Shown one piece after another: positions 48,980 through 55,563 of a stretch of 55,563 nt of DNA (positions within the stretch are counted from its first letter, which is position 1; every line of letters starts with the position of its first letter). Source of the DNA: Bacteroidaceae bacterium. Lineage in GTDB: Bacteria > Bacteroidota > Bacteroidia > Bacteroidales > Bacteroidaceae. The translations under genes and the position numbers were made by a program. The stretch is from assembly GCA_017470525.1 (NCBI GenBank), contig JAFUYM010000051.1, forward strand, positions 1 through 55,563. The letters are read 5' to 3'. Below the pieces are notes generated by a model that had not been told where the DNA came from, did no database searches, and worked only from the letters and a program-made list of their open reading frames with translations.

Positions 48980-51153
48980 AAAAAATCATTCTTTTCGTTC
49001 TTTTTGCCTTTCTCACCTTTCCACTTATGGCACAGAAAAAACTCTTTACCCTCGACGACCTCATCCCTGGCGGTTCCACCTACTATGCACACTCTTATCC
49101 CGAAAGCAAGTACCTTACGTGGTGGGGTGACGCTTGCATGGAGTTGGGCATCGAACGTTGCAAGAACATCGACCAGCAGGTGATAAGCGACGCACTCAAC
49201 ACGTTGACCTTGCAAAACATCAACGACATCCTTGCTGCCAACGGCAGGAAGACCATCGACCACTTTTACAACGCCACCTTCCCTTACCCCTACAAGACCT
49301 ACATCCTCATCGACCGTGGCAGAGAGAAGACGCTTCTCGACTGGGTGGAGAAACGAGTCCTATGGAAACTCGACCTTTCCCCCGAAGCCAGCAACACCGA
49401 CTGGAACACCCAATCCCGGTCCGCCGCCTACACCATCAACCATAACCTCTATGTCGCCACAGCCGACGGCACCCTCCACCCTGTCAGCACCGATGGCAGC
49501 CTCGACCTCGTCTATGGCGAGAGCGTCCACCGCGACGAGTTCGGCATCGAGAAAGGCACCTTCTGGAATCCCGACGGCACCCTTCTCGCCTTCTACAAGA
49601 TGGACCAAAGCATGGTGTCCAAATATCCACAGGTGAACATCACCTTCCCCTTTAACACCCCCGACGGTGAGTCCCGATGTGCTCAAACGGCTCCCGACCC
49701 CTATCCCATGGCGGGTGAGACCTCCCACAAAGTCTATGTCGGCATCTTCGACCCACAGACCGACAAGACCATCTACCTGAATACAGGCGACCCTACCGAC
49801 CGCTACTACACCAACATCGCCTGGTCGCCCGACGGCACACGCCTTTACCTCATCGAACTCAACCGCGACCAGAACCACGGTTCCCTCGACGAATACGATG
49901 CCCTCACCGGCGAGAAACTTCGTACCCTTTTCACCGAGGACAACCCCAAGTATTTCGAGCCACGCACCCCCATCCAGTTCCTCCCCTGGAACAAGAACCA
50001 GTTCATCTATCAGACCCGTCGCGACGGCTACAACCACATTTATTTATATAATAAGGACGGCAAGTGCCTCAAGCAACTCACCGCCGGTGCCTTCGAAGTG
50101 ATTGACGTGCTCGGCTTCAACGAGGAGCAGAAAACCATCCTCTACACCTCCAACGAGAAAGACCCGCTCCAGCGGAACGTCTTCAGTGTCAATCTGAAAG
50201 GTAAGCGTACCCTGTTGGGCAACAGCACGGGCTGGCATAATGCCACCCTCTCCGAGTCGGGTCGTTTCTTCATCGACAACTACTCCTCACCCCTCATCGC
50301 CCGCCACATCGACCTCGTCTCCACCGATAAAGGCACAGCCACCAACATCCTTTCCGCCACCGACCCGTGGGCTGCCTACCAAGTGCCTACCATCAAGGTT
50401 GGCACCCTCAAGGCTGCCGACGGCGTGACCGACCTCTACTACCGCCTCATCCTCCCCACCAACTTCGACCCCAATAAACAGTATCCTGCCGTCGTCTATG
50501 TCTATGGCGGTCCTCATGCCCACAACATCGATGCCACCCGCAACTGGGGAGCCCGTGGTTGGGACATCTGGATGGCACAGCAAGGCTATGTCATGTTCTG
50601 CCTCGACAATCGTGGTAGTGAGCATCGCGGACTCGACTTCGAGCAAGCCACCTTCCGTCACCTCGGCGTCGAAGAAATGAAAGACCAACTCCAAGGAGTG
50701 GAATACCTCAAGAGTCTCCCCTACGTTGATGCCAACCGCCTCGGTGTACACGGCTGGAGTTTCGGCGGCTTCATGACCACCAGCCTCATGACCACCTACC
50801 CCGATGTCTTCAAGGTCGGCGTGGCAGGCGGTCCCGTCATCGACTGGCGATTCTACGAGGTCATGTACGGCGAACGCTACATGGACACCCCGCAGTCTAA
50901 CCCTGAAGGTTACGAAGAGAACTCCTTGCTCCGCAAAGCCAAGAACCTCAAAGGTCGTCTCCTCGTCATCTACGGAGGAAACGACCCTGTCTGTGTGCCT
51001 CAGCACACCCTCTCCTTCATGCGCGCCTGCATCGATGCTGGCACCTATCCAGACCTCTTCACCTATCCGGGCGATGGTCACAACATGATGGGTACCGACC
51101 GAGTCCACCTTCACCACACCATCACCCGCTACTTCGAAGACCATCTGAAATAG
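48976..51153 (+). CDS. Prolyl oligopeptidase family S9B (dipeptidyl peptidase IV-like)
   Basis: 725 residues with a signal peptide (1-19, ending MAQ). A beta-propeller N-terminal domain (about 60-480; WSPDGTRLYLIELNRD, GFNEEQKTILYTSNE) is followed by an alpha/beta hydrolase domain with the nucleophile in GWSFGGFM, the acid in GGNDPVC and the histidine in GDGHNMMG. The family releases X-Pro dipeptides, and related enzymes have broader dipeptide specificity. Probably periplasmic. The start overlaps the folK stop by ATGA, so this peptidase is translationally coupled to the housekeeping operon. Confidence 0.92.
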   Translation: MKKIILFVLFAFLTFPLMAQKKLFTLDDLIPGGSTYYAHSYPESKYLTWWGDACMELGIERCKNIDQQVISDALNTLTLQNINDILAANGRKTIDHFYNATFPYPYKTYILIDRGREKTLLDWVEKRVLWKLDLSPEASNTDWNTQSRSAAYTINHNLYVATADGTLHPVSTDGSLDLVYGESVHRDEFGIEKGTFWNPDGTLLAFYKMDQSMVSKYPQVNITFPFNTPDGESRCAQTAPDPYPMAGETSHKVYVGIFDPQTDKTIYLNTGDPTDRYYTNIAWSPDGTRLYLIELNRDQNHGSLDEYDALTGEKLRTLFTEDNPKYFEPRTPIQFLPWNKNQFIYQTRRDGYNHIYLYNKDGKCLKQLTAGAFEVIDVLGFNEEQKTILYTSNEKDPLQRNVFSVNLKGKRTLLGNSTGWHNATLSESGRFFIDNYSSPLIARHIDLVSTDKGTATNILSATDPWAAYQVPTIKVGTLKAADGVTDLYYRLILPTNFDPNKQYPAVVYVYGGPHAHNIDATRNWGARGWDIWMAQQGYVMFCLDNRGSEHRGLDFEQATFRHLGVEEMKDQLQGVEYLKSLPYVDANRLGVHGWSFGGFMTTSLMTTYPDVFKVGVAGGPVIDWRFYEVMYGERYMDTPQSNPEGYEENSLLRKAKNLKGRLLVIYGGNDPVCVPQHTLSFMRACIDAGTYPDLFTYPGDGHNMMGTDRVHLHHTITRYFEDHLK

Positions 51154-51196
51154 TCGACGAAAAGGGTATTAGCATTAAATAAGTTTGTTTTGATTT

Positions 51197-52543
51197 TTAC
51201 TCCCAGTAGAGTTTTTGGCTGTTGATGTCCCACTTGTGGTCTTTGGGGAAATCGTCACCTTCCCATGCTTTCTTGCTGGTCCACTTCTCGGCAGGATCTG
51301 TCCAGAAGGAGTCGGTCTCAGGCAGTCCGAGGGGAAGGAAGGCGAGGCTGGTCATGTAGAGCGAGCCGTTGTTCGTGTACCAGTCTGCCACGTTGGGATG
51401 AGGACCCACGAATCCGATAGTGAGGAAGCCACCTTCGTTGTAGTTCTTACTCAAGGCTTTGGCAGATTGGGCAGGGTTCTCCACCTGTCCGAAGAACATG
51501 CGGTTGGCGACAGCGGTGATGGCGGCGCGAACCTGTCCGTTGTGCAGTTCCTTGGGCAGTTGCTTACGCCAGGCGAGTTGTGCCAGAGGCTGGAGGGTTG
51601 CCATGCGGTAGGGGATGCTGCGTCCCACCACGGGGAAAGTGCCTTCGGGCGAGATGAAGCGTTCGAGGATGACCGACCACTTCTGCATGCGCTTGCGCAC
51701 TTCCTGTAGGCGGTTTTTGGCACCGCGCACCTTGTCGTTGCCAGAGCCGAAGATGAGGTAACTGCCATTAGGGTTGCGGGCGGAAATCATCTCCAGACAT
51801 TCCACATACATGGGCTGGATGACGAAAGAGTTGTAGTAGTCGAAGGCAAACGAGGGACCGTCGCTGTAGATGCCGTCGCCGATGTACCATTCTTCCACCT
51901 TTGCCATTCCCATCTTGATGCGGTAGGGGTCGTAGGGCGCACCGACATACATGAGGAAACTTTCTTCCATTGCCACGAAGAGCAGCCAGTTGGTGTAGGG
52001 CGGGTCGTAACGGCGCAATCCCTGGATTTCCTTGATGTAGAGGTCTTTGGTCTCTTTGGGCAGTGGCACCCAGAGGGAGTCGTAGCCACGGTAGAGTCCT
52101 TCCACCACGTAGGCTCCATCGACGAGGGTCTGACCTCCGTTTTCCCATCCGAGCCGGTCGGGCGATTTGGGGTCAACGGCATTGATGATTGCCTTGCGTG
52201 TCCATTCGCGCAGTTGCTTGCGCTTGGCACTTTCGGGAGTGTCATCGTCGGGCAGGTTGAGCCACGGAGCCAGTCCTGCCAAGAGGCGGCCGAAGGCTTC
52301 CATGTATGCCACTTTCTTGTCGCGGTTGTCCCATGTGGGGGACAATTCGAGGTTTTTGTTGCCGCCAGCGGTGTCCATCACTTGCTGAAGTTTGCCCTCT
52401 GCCATATTCTTCATGACAGGTTCAGCCATCTGATACATGATATCGACCCACACTTCGCGGTCTGTCTTTTGCTTGCCCTTGGGGGCAGCAGCCATGCTTG
52501 CACACACGCATGCAAGCAGCATCGTCAAGGTTAGTTTTCTCAT
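51197..52543 (-). CDS. Secreted DUF2264 domain protein
   Basis: 448 residues with a signal peptide (about 1-19, ending near MAAA). The long helical body has WYIGDGIYSDGPSFAFDYYN and FISPEGTFPVVGRSIPYR, which fit DUF2264, a family with an alpha/alpha-toroid fold found beside polysaccharide utilisation genes. A glycan-degrading role is possible but unproven. No sugar-utilisation genes are adjacent. It is convergent with the S9B peptidase. Confidence 0.85.
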   Translation of the reverse strand: MRKLTLTMLLACVCASMAAAPKGKQKTDREVWVDIMYQMAEPVMKNMAEGKLQQVMDTAGGNKNLELSPTWDNRDKKVAYMEAFGRLLAGLAPWLNLPDDDTPESAKRKQLREWTRKAIINAVDPKSPDRLGWENGGQTLVDGAYVVEGLYRGYDSLWVPLPKETKDLYIKEIQGLRRYDPPYTNWLLFVAMEESFLMYVGAPYDPYRIKMGMAKVEEWYIGDGIYSDGPSFAFDYYNSFVIQPMYVECLEMISARNPNGSYLIFGSGNDKVRGAKNRLQEVRKRMQKWSVILERFISPEGTFPVVGRSIPYRMATLQPLAQLAWRKQLPKELHNGQVRAAITAVANRMFFGQVENPAQSAKALSKNYNEGGFLTIGFVGPHPNVADWYTNNGSLYMTSLAFLPLGLPETDSFWTDPAEKWTSKKAWEGDDFPKDHKWDINSQKLYWE

Positions 52544-52570
52544 TGTTGATTTGTTAATTAGTTACTGAAG

Positions 52571-52768
52571 TTTCGGATGTAATTTTACCGCAAGCGGTCT
52601 TTGAAAAACCATAAAAAACAAGAAAAAACCATAAAAAACAATATGAGGTTTCAAGTTCTTTATGATGAATATGATTGGTTTTTTGAGGTTTTGGCTACGC
52701 CGAGCTAAAGGTTCTTTGGTTTTTTATGGTTTTTCTAAAGACGCGCAGCGTTAAGAAGAACTTCCGAA
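52571..52768. repeat. Long palindromic element, copy C
   Basis: Left side: TTTCGGATGTAATTTT, a mini-hairpin ACCGC-AA-GCGGT (52587-52598) and the run GAAAAACCATAAAAAACA. Right side: the mirrored run, then a mini-hairpin ACGC-GCA-GCGT (52741-52751) and CTTCCGAA. The last 110 bp (52659-52768) recur inverted at 55339-55448 with one mismatch, in a hairpin loop. Confidence 0.85.
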
Positions 52769-52775
52769 CGTTAAA

Positions 52776-53369
52776 TTAGTTATATCTTGCAAATTCTGTG
52801 ACTAAGTCGCCATGCATGAGGACGAGGCTGTCGGTGGTCAACTGCATGATTTCGAAGGAATCGACCAGGGCAGGGGATTCGTCGCCCACTTTCTTGGGAG
52901 AGTGGAGCAGCAGGAGCCCGTCTTTCACTTCCCAGGAGTCGTAGTCGATGGTCATGTTGTAGGTGGTGGCACGACCGCCCGAGTTGAGTTCGAGGCTCTG
53001 TTCCCGTCCGTCGGCACCGCGTTGCGACCAGATGTGTTGCAGGGAGGTGAGGTTCACTGCCACCGAAGCAAAGAGGTCTTCCTTGCTGACGTTGTAGATG
53101 ACTTCCAGTTCGTCGCCCACGGTCACGCCGCCCATGACGGATTGCCCGTTCTTGCTGATGTAGAGTGTGTCGCCATCGTCGTTCACGAACTCGATGACGT
53201 TCATGCTGGTGCCGTCGCCGATGGTGCCGTGTGCCTCGTAGATACCCGGTATTTCGTCGAGTGGTTTCACTTCCACTTTCGGTTTTGGGGCATCTTTCTT
53301 TCCCTTCTCTTCGCAGGAGAAGAGCATCAGTGCCGCCAGTGCCAGCACTGCCATAGAGAGTTTTTTCAT
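52776..53369 (-). CDS. Lipoprotein with lipocalin-like domain
   Basis: 197 residues. Lipobox LFSC with Cys19, then EEKGKKDAPKPK, a charged linker, and about 150 residues of beta-rich sequence (IPGIYEAHGTIGDGTSM, TLYISKNGQSVMGG, TTDSLVLMHGD) resembling lipocalin-like lipoproteins. The function is not known. It has its own promoter at 53398. It sits inside the 2.6-kb segment bracketed by inverted repeats C and D. Confidence 0.75.
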   Translation of the reverse strand: MKKLSMAVLALAALMLFSCEEKGKKDAPKPKVEVKPLDEIPGIYEAHGTIGDGTSMNVIEFVNDDGDTLYISKNGQSVMGGVTVGDELEVIYNVSKEDLFASVAVNLTSLQHIWSQRGADGREQSLELNSGGRATTYNMTIDYDSWEVKDGLLLLHSPKKVGDESPALVDSFEIMQLTTDSLVLMHGDLVTEFARYN

Positions 53370-53397
53370 GTTTTCTTCTCTGGTTTGATTTGTGGGG

Positions 53398-53405
53398 CAA
53401 ATTTA
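53398..53405 (-). promoter_or_regulatory. -7 promoter element of the 53369 lipoprotein gene
   Basis: Read on the - strand: TAAATTTG, 28 nt before the start at 53369. Confidence 0.65.
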
Positions 53406-53449
53406 CATAAAAATTTTGATGTATAAGCCCACCACCATAAAAAATATCA

Positions 53450-53680
53450 ATTATCGGAATAATTTATCGTTAATTTAAGTTTCGGATGTGTTTATTACGC
53501 TTCGCGTGACGAAGAAAAAACAGAGAAAAACAAGTAAAAACAGAGAAAAATATGTTCTTCTCAATACAGAAGACCTATTTTTATTATTTTCATCTATTTT
53601 TCTCTGTTTTTTCTTCGTCACGCGAAGCGTAATAAACACATCCGAAACTTAAATTAACGATAATTTGTTCCGATAATTTT
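53450..53680. repeat. Long palindromic element, copy B
   Basis: Two arms of roughly 80 bp. The inner 67 bp of each (from 53464 and up to 53663) are essentially perfect reverse complements: TTATCGTTAATTTAAGTTTC, then CGGATGTG, the mini-hairpin ACGC-TTC-GCGT (53497-53507; mirrored at 53620-53630) and GACGAAGAAAAAACAGAG. Outside, ATTATCGGAA continues the match imperfectly. It fills most of the 53370-53858 gap between divergent genes. Confidence 0.85.
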
Positions 53681-53810
53681 TTTCATTCTGTGGAGCGTGA
53701 AAAAATTGCTTTTTTCCGCTTTTTGAGGACAAATGGAACCTAAAAGGGGACTTTTTTGTAGTTTTTTTGAGAAAAAGTCCCTGAGAGGGGGAAATCATTC
53801 AAAAAAACTC

Positions 53811-53818
53811 TAACTTTG
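53811..53818 (+). promoter_or_regulatory. -7 promoter element of the OmpA-family gene
   Basis: TAACTTTG, about 41 nt before the ATG at 53859. Confidence 0.65.
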
Positions 53819-53858
53819 CCGCGACAATCAAATATTCATCTCAAAAACTAATACGAAT

Positions 53859-55133
53859 ATGAAAAAAATTTATGTGCTTATGGTGACAGTCTTCCTGATG
53901 GGAGTCTGCGTTCCCGAAGTGAATGCACAGGGCATTCTTGGAAAAATTAAGGATAAGGTGAAGGAAAAGGTTGACCAGAAGATTGACAATGCCATCAATG
54001 GTGCGGTCAATGATGTCGACAAGACCGCCACGGATAAGGTGAAAGGCAAAAAAGGAAAGGCGGACGATGATGGAGGGTATGAGGATGCAGAAGAGGGTGT
54101 GGACAATCCAGATGCGGCGACTTCTTCTGATTTTAAGCGTGGCGAGGTGATTATGTTCCAAGATGATCTGGAAAAAGAACCCGTTGGCGAGTTCCCCTCG
54201 AAGTGGGATTTGATTGATGGTTCAGCCGAGGTTAAGACGCTTGGTGGAAAGAAGGGCATCGAGGTAACCAATAATGGCTACATCACGCCTTTGATAGAGG
54301 AGCAAGGAGCATATCTGCCTGAAGAGTTTACCATCGAATATGATTTTTATTATTGGAATGACAAAGGAAACATAGGCCTAAACGATGTCAAACTAGTGAT
54401 CGCCAATACTAAAAACCGCTCTGAAAGAGCAGATGAACCTGCTCGTGCTGCTTTCATATTACAACATCCTGTTAATGATAATAGAAGTTGTGTTTTCCGT
54501 TATAATAATGGAACGTGGGGAGATTGTAAGGATACAGGATTCGAACATACCTTCAAGCAGGGTTGGCATCATGTGGCTGTTTCGTTCAACAAGCGTGCTT
54601 TGAAGGCGTATATCGACGGAAAGCGCGTTGTGAATCTACCCAGAGTACAGCAAGGTACATGGTTTGGCTTCCAGGTGCCGTTCGACTACCACGACTTGAC
54701 CTTTATCCGCAATGTTGTATTGGCCAAGGGTGCTGTTGCTCTCTATGACCGCGATGCACAGTCGATGACTGCTGTTGAGAAAGCCATTGCCGAGACGGGT
54801 AAATTTGTCACCAACAACATTCTTTTCGAGACAGGCAAGGCAACGTTGAAGCAGGAGTCGATGGCTGAGATTCAGAAGGTGGCTGAGTATATGAAGGCGA
54901 ACCCGACTGCTCGCTTTGAGGTGCAGGGACACACCGACAATCAAGGCTCTGACGCCATCAACGACCCGCTGTCTCAGCAACGTGCCGAAGCCGTGGTGAA
55001 GACACTGGAAGGTATGGGCGTGGACGGTTTCAACCTGAAGGCGGTCGGCAAGGGTTCCCATGTGCCTGTGGCTGACAACAAGACCGAGGCAGGCAGGGCA
55101 CAGAACCGCCGCGTTGAATTCATTAAGAAGTGA
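53859..55133 (+). CDS. OmpA-family protein with a lectin-like middle domain
   Basis: 424 residues. Signal peptide (1-23, ending VNA), then a Lys/Asp-rich helical linker (GKIKDKVKEKVDQKIDNAIN), a beta-sandwich region (about 105-290; FTIEYDFYYWNDKG, HHVAVSFNKRALKAYIDGKR) that looks like a concanavalin/laminin-G-type jelly roll, and a C-terminal OmpA domain (about 315-424; NILFETGKATLK, FEVQGHTDNQG, LSQQRAEAV and AGRAQNRRVEF) that binds peptidoglycan. It probably links the outer membrane to the wall while presenting a binding domain. Confidence 0.88.
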   Translation: MKKIYVLMVTVFLMGVCVPEVNAQGILGKIKDKVKEKVDQKIDNAINGAVNDVDKTATDKVKGKKGKADDDGGYEDAEEGVDNPDAATSSDFKRGEVIMFQDDLEKEPVGEFPSKWDLIDGSAEVKTLGGKKGIEVTNNGYITPLIEEQGAYLPEEFTIEYDFYYWNDKGNIGLNDVKLVIANTKNRSERADEPARAAFILQHPVNDNRSCVFRYNNGTWGDCKDTGFEHTFKQGWHHVAVSFNKRALKAYIDGKRVVNLPRVQQGTWFGFQVPFDYHDLTFIRNVVLAKGAVALYDRDAQSMTAVEKAIAETGKFVTNNILFETGKATLKQESMAEIQKVAEYMKANPTARFEVQGHTDNQGSDAINDPLSQQRAEAVVKTLEGMGVDGFNLKAVGKGSHVPVADNKTEAGRAQNRRVEFIKK

Positions 55134-55243
55134 GAGCAAAGATGAATGCCTGCATTCAGTCTTTGCCGAGCGCCGCAATGAATCGACGAAGTCAATTCAT
55201 CAAGAAATAAGTGGGTTTTATACCCCTTCCACAGCCATGCAAT

Positions 55244-55313
55244 CGGACTGCTCCAGTCCGACGTGCCGCACTGCTCCAGTCCGATGCATCGGACTGGAGC
55301 AGTCCGTTTTTGA
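55244..55313 (+). terminator. Terminator with two competing left arms
   Basis: Right arm TCGGACTGGAGCAGTCCG (55289-55306) followed by TTTTT pairs perfectly with 55244-55261 and, with 15 nt, with the nearer copy at 55270-55284. Each arm is also a small palindrome. It lies about 110 nt after the OmpA-family stop. Confidence 0.75.
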
Positions 55314-55338
55314 CCTTTTTTTAATTCATAATTCAACT

Positions 55339-55448
55339 TTCGGAAGTTCTTCTTAACGCTTCGCGTCTTTAGAAAAACCATAAAAAACCAAAGAACCTTT
55401 AGCTCGGCGTAGCCAAAACCTCAAAAAACCAATCATATTCATCATAAA
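55339..55448. repeat. Long palindromic element, partial inverted copy D
   Basis: Reverse complement of 52659-52768 with a single mismatch, located in the loop of the mini-hairpin ACGC-TTC-GCGT (55356-55366). The match ends abruptly at 55448, where unrelated sequence begins. Confidence 0.9.
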
Positions 55449-55563
55449 CCTTAATTCCGCAACACTATAATTTAACTTTATTTATAAGTTCCTGAGCAAC
55501 AAAAAGTTGCCCAGGATTTTGCCATGTCAGAATTTTCACTTATCTTAGTGTTGCAAAAAGAAA
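55449..55563. other. Possible edge of a mobile element
   Basis: After the break in repeat D the sequence contains GCAACACTA and, 80 nt on, its inverse TAGTGTTGC, and an inner pair GAGCAAC/GTTGCCC around AAAAA. No gene starts before the window ends. It could be the end and leader of an insertion sequence inserted into repeat D; this cannot be decided here. Confidence 0.3.

Overview
The window is chromosomal DNA of a Bacteroidales bacterium, most likely a Prevotella-like member of Prevotellaceae. The reasons are the Bacteroidetes -7 promoter word TAnnTTTG in front of about twenty transcription units, typical lipoprotein starts (Cys followed by Ser-Ser-Asp), an HU-HIG type DNA-binding protein, DUF3098 beside ftsX, and a secreted protein with a type IX-like C-terminal tail. 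Two 16-bp parS-like palindromes next to mnmG suggest the origin-proximal half of the chromosome. No tRNA, rRNA or CRISPR array was seen.

Layout. 0-7.4 kb: a polyprenyl synthetase (+), then the leftward cluster mnmG-apt-uvrC-dtd-deoC. 7.5-14.2 kb: an outer-membrane receptor-like barrel protein lying between two copies of the mnmG upstream region, and a 1126-residue secreted protein. 14.3-18.4 kb: palindrome-rich gap, a lipoprotein, and a kelch-TM-AraC membrane regulator. 18.6-23.5 kb: rightward methyltransferase, U32 protein, ruvB, purD. 23.8-26.1 kb: leftward ridA-argB-ECF sigma-candidate anti-sigma. 26.3-29.4 kb: an esterase-like protein and an AT-rich type II restriction-modification pair. 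29.4-29.7 kb: a strongly structured RNA locus with its own promoter and probable terminator, shaped like 6S RNA. 29.8-35.3 kb: a patchy accessory stretch (phosphoesterase, HxlR, flavodoxin, small DUF pair, HXXEE protein) with three truncated gene remnants. 35.3-41.6 kb: HU-like protein, YjbQ, aminotransferase, a cupin/zinc-macrodomain/class M sirtuin operon, and a TPR histidine kinase lacking its phospho-acceptor histidine. 41.6-43.1 kb: two leftward membrane proteins. 43.3-51.2 kb: the tightly packed miaB-ftsX-DUF3098-uppP-truB-queA-folK-DPP set. 51.2-55.6 kb: a DUF2264 protein, a lipoprotein and an OmpA-family protein among long palindromic repeats.

How it works together. Most genes are housekeeping: tRNA modification (mnmG, miaB, truB, queA, dtd), DNA repair (uvrC, ruvB), envelope precursor recycling (polyprenyl synthetase, uppP, ftsX) and nucleotide, folate or arginine synthesis. 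The less ordinary content is (1) a candidate 6S-like RNA, (2) a dispersed family of long palindromes whose terminal mini-hairpins keep pairing by compensatory change, with two inverted 110-bp copies bracketing a 2.6-kb two-gene segment, (3) a macrodomain-sirtuin ADP-ribosylation operon with a cupin, (4) in-frame repeat insertions inside the housekeeping genes mnmG and folK and a methyltransferase gene, and (5) two sensory proteins with unusual architecture. All statements rest on reading the sequence; no database search was run.
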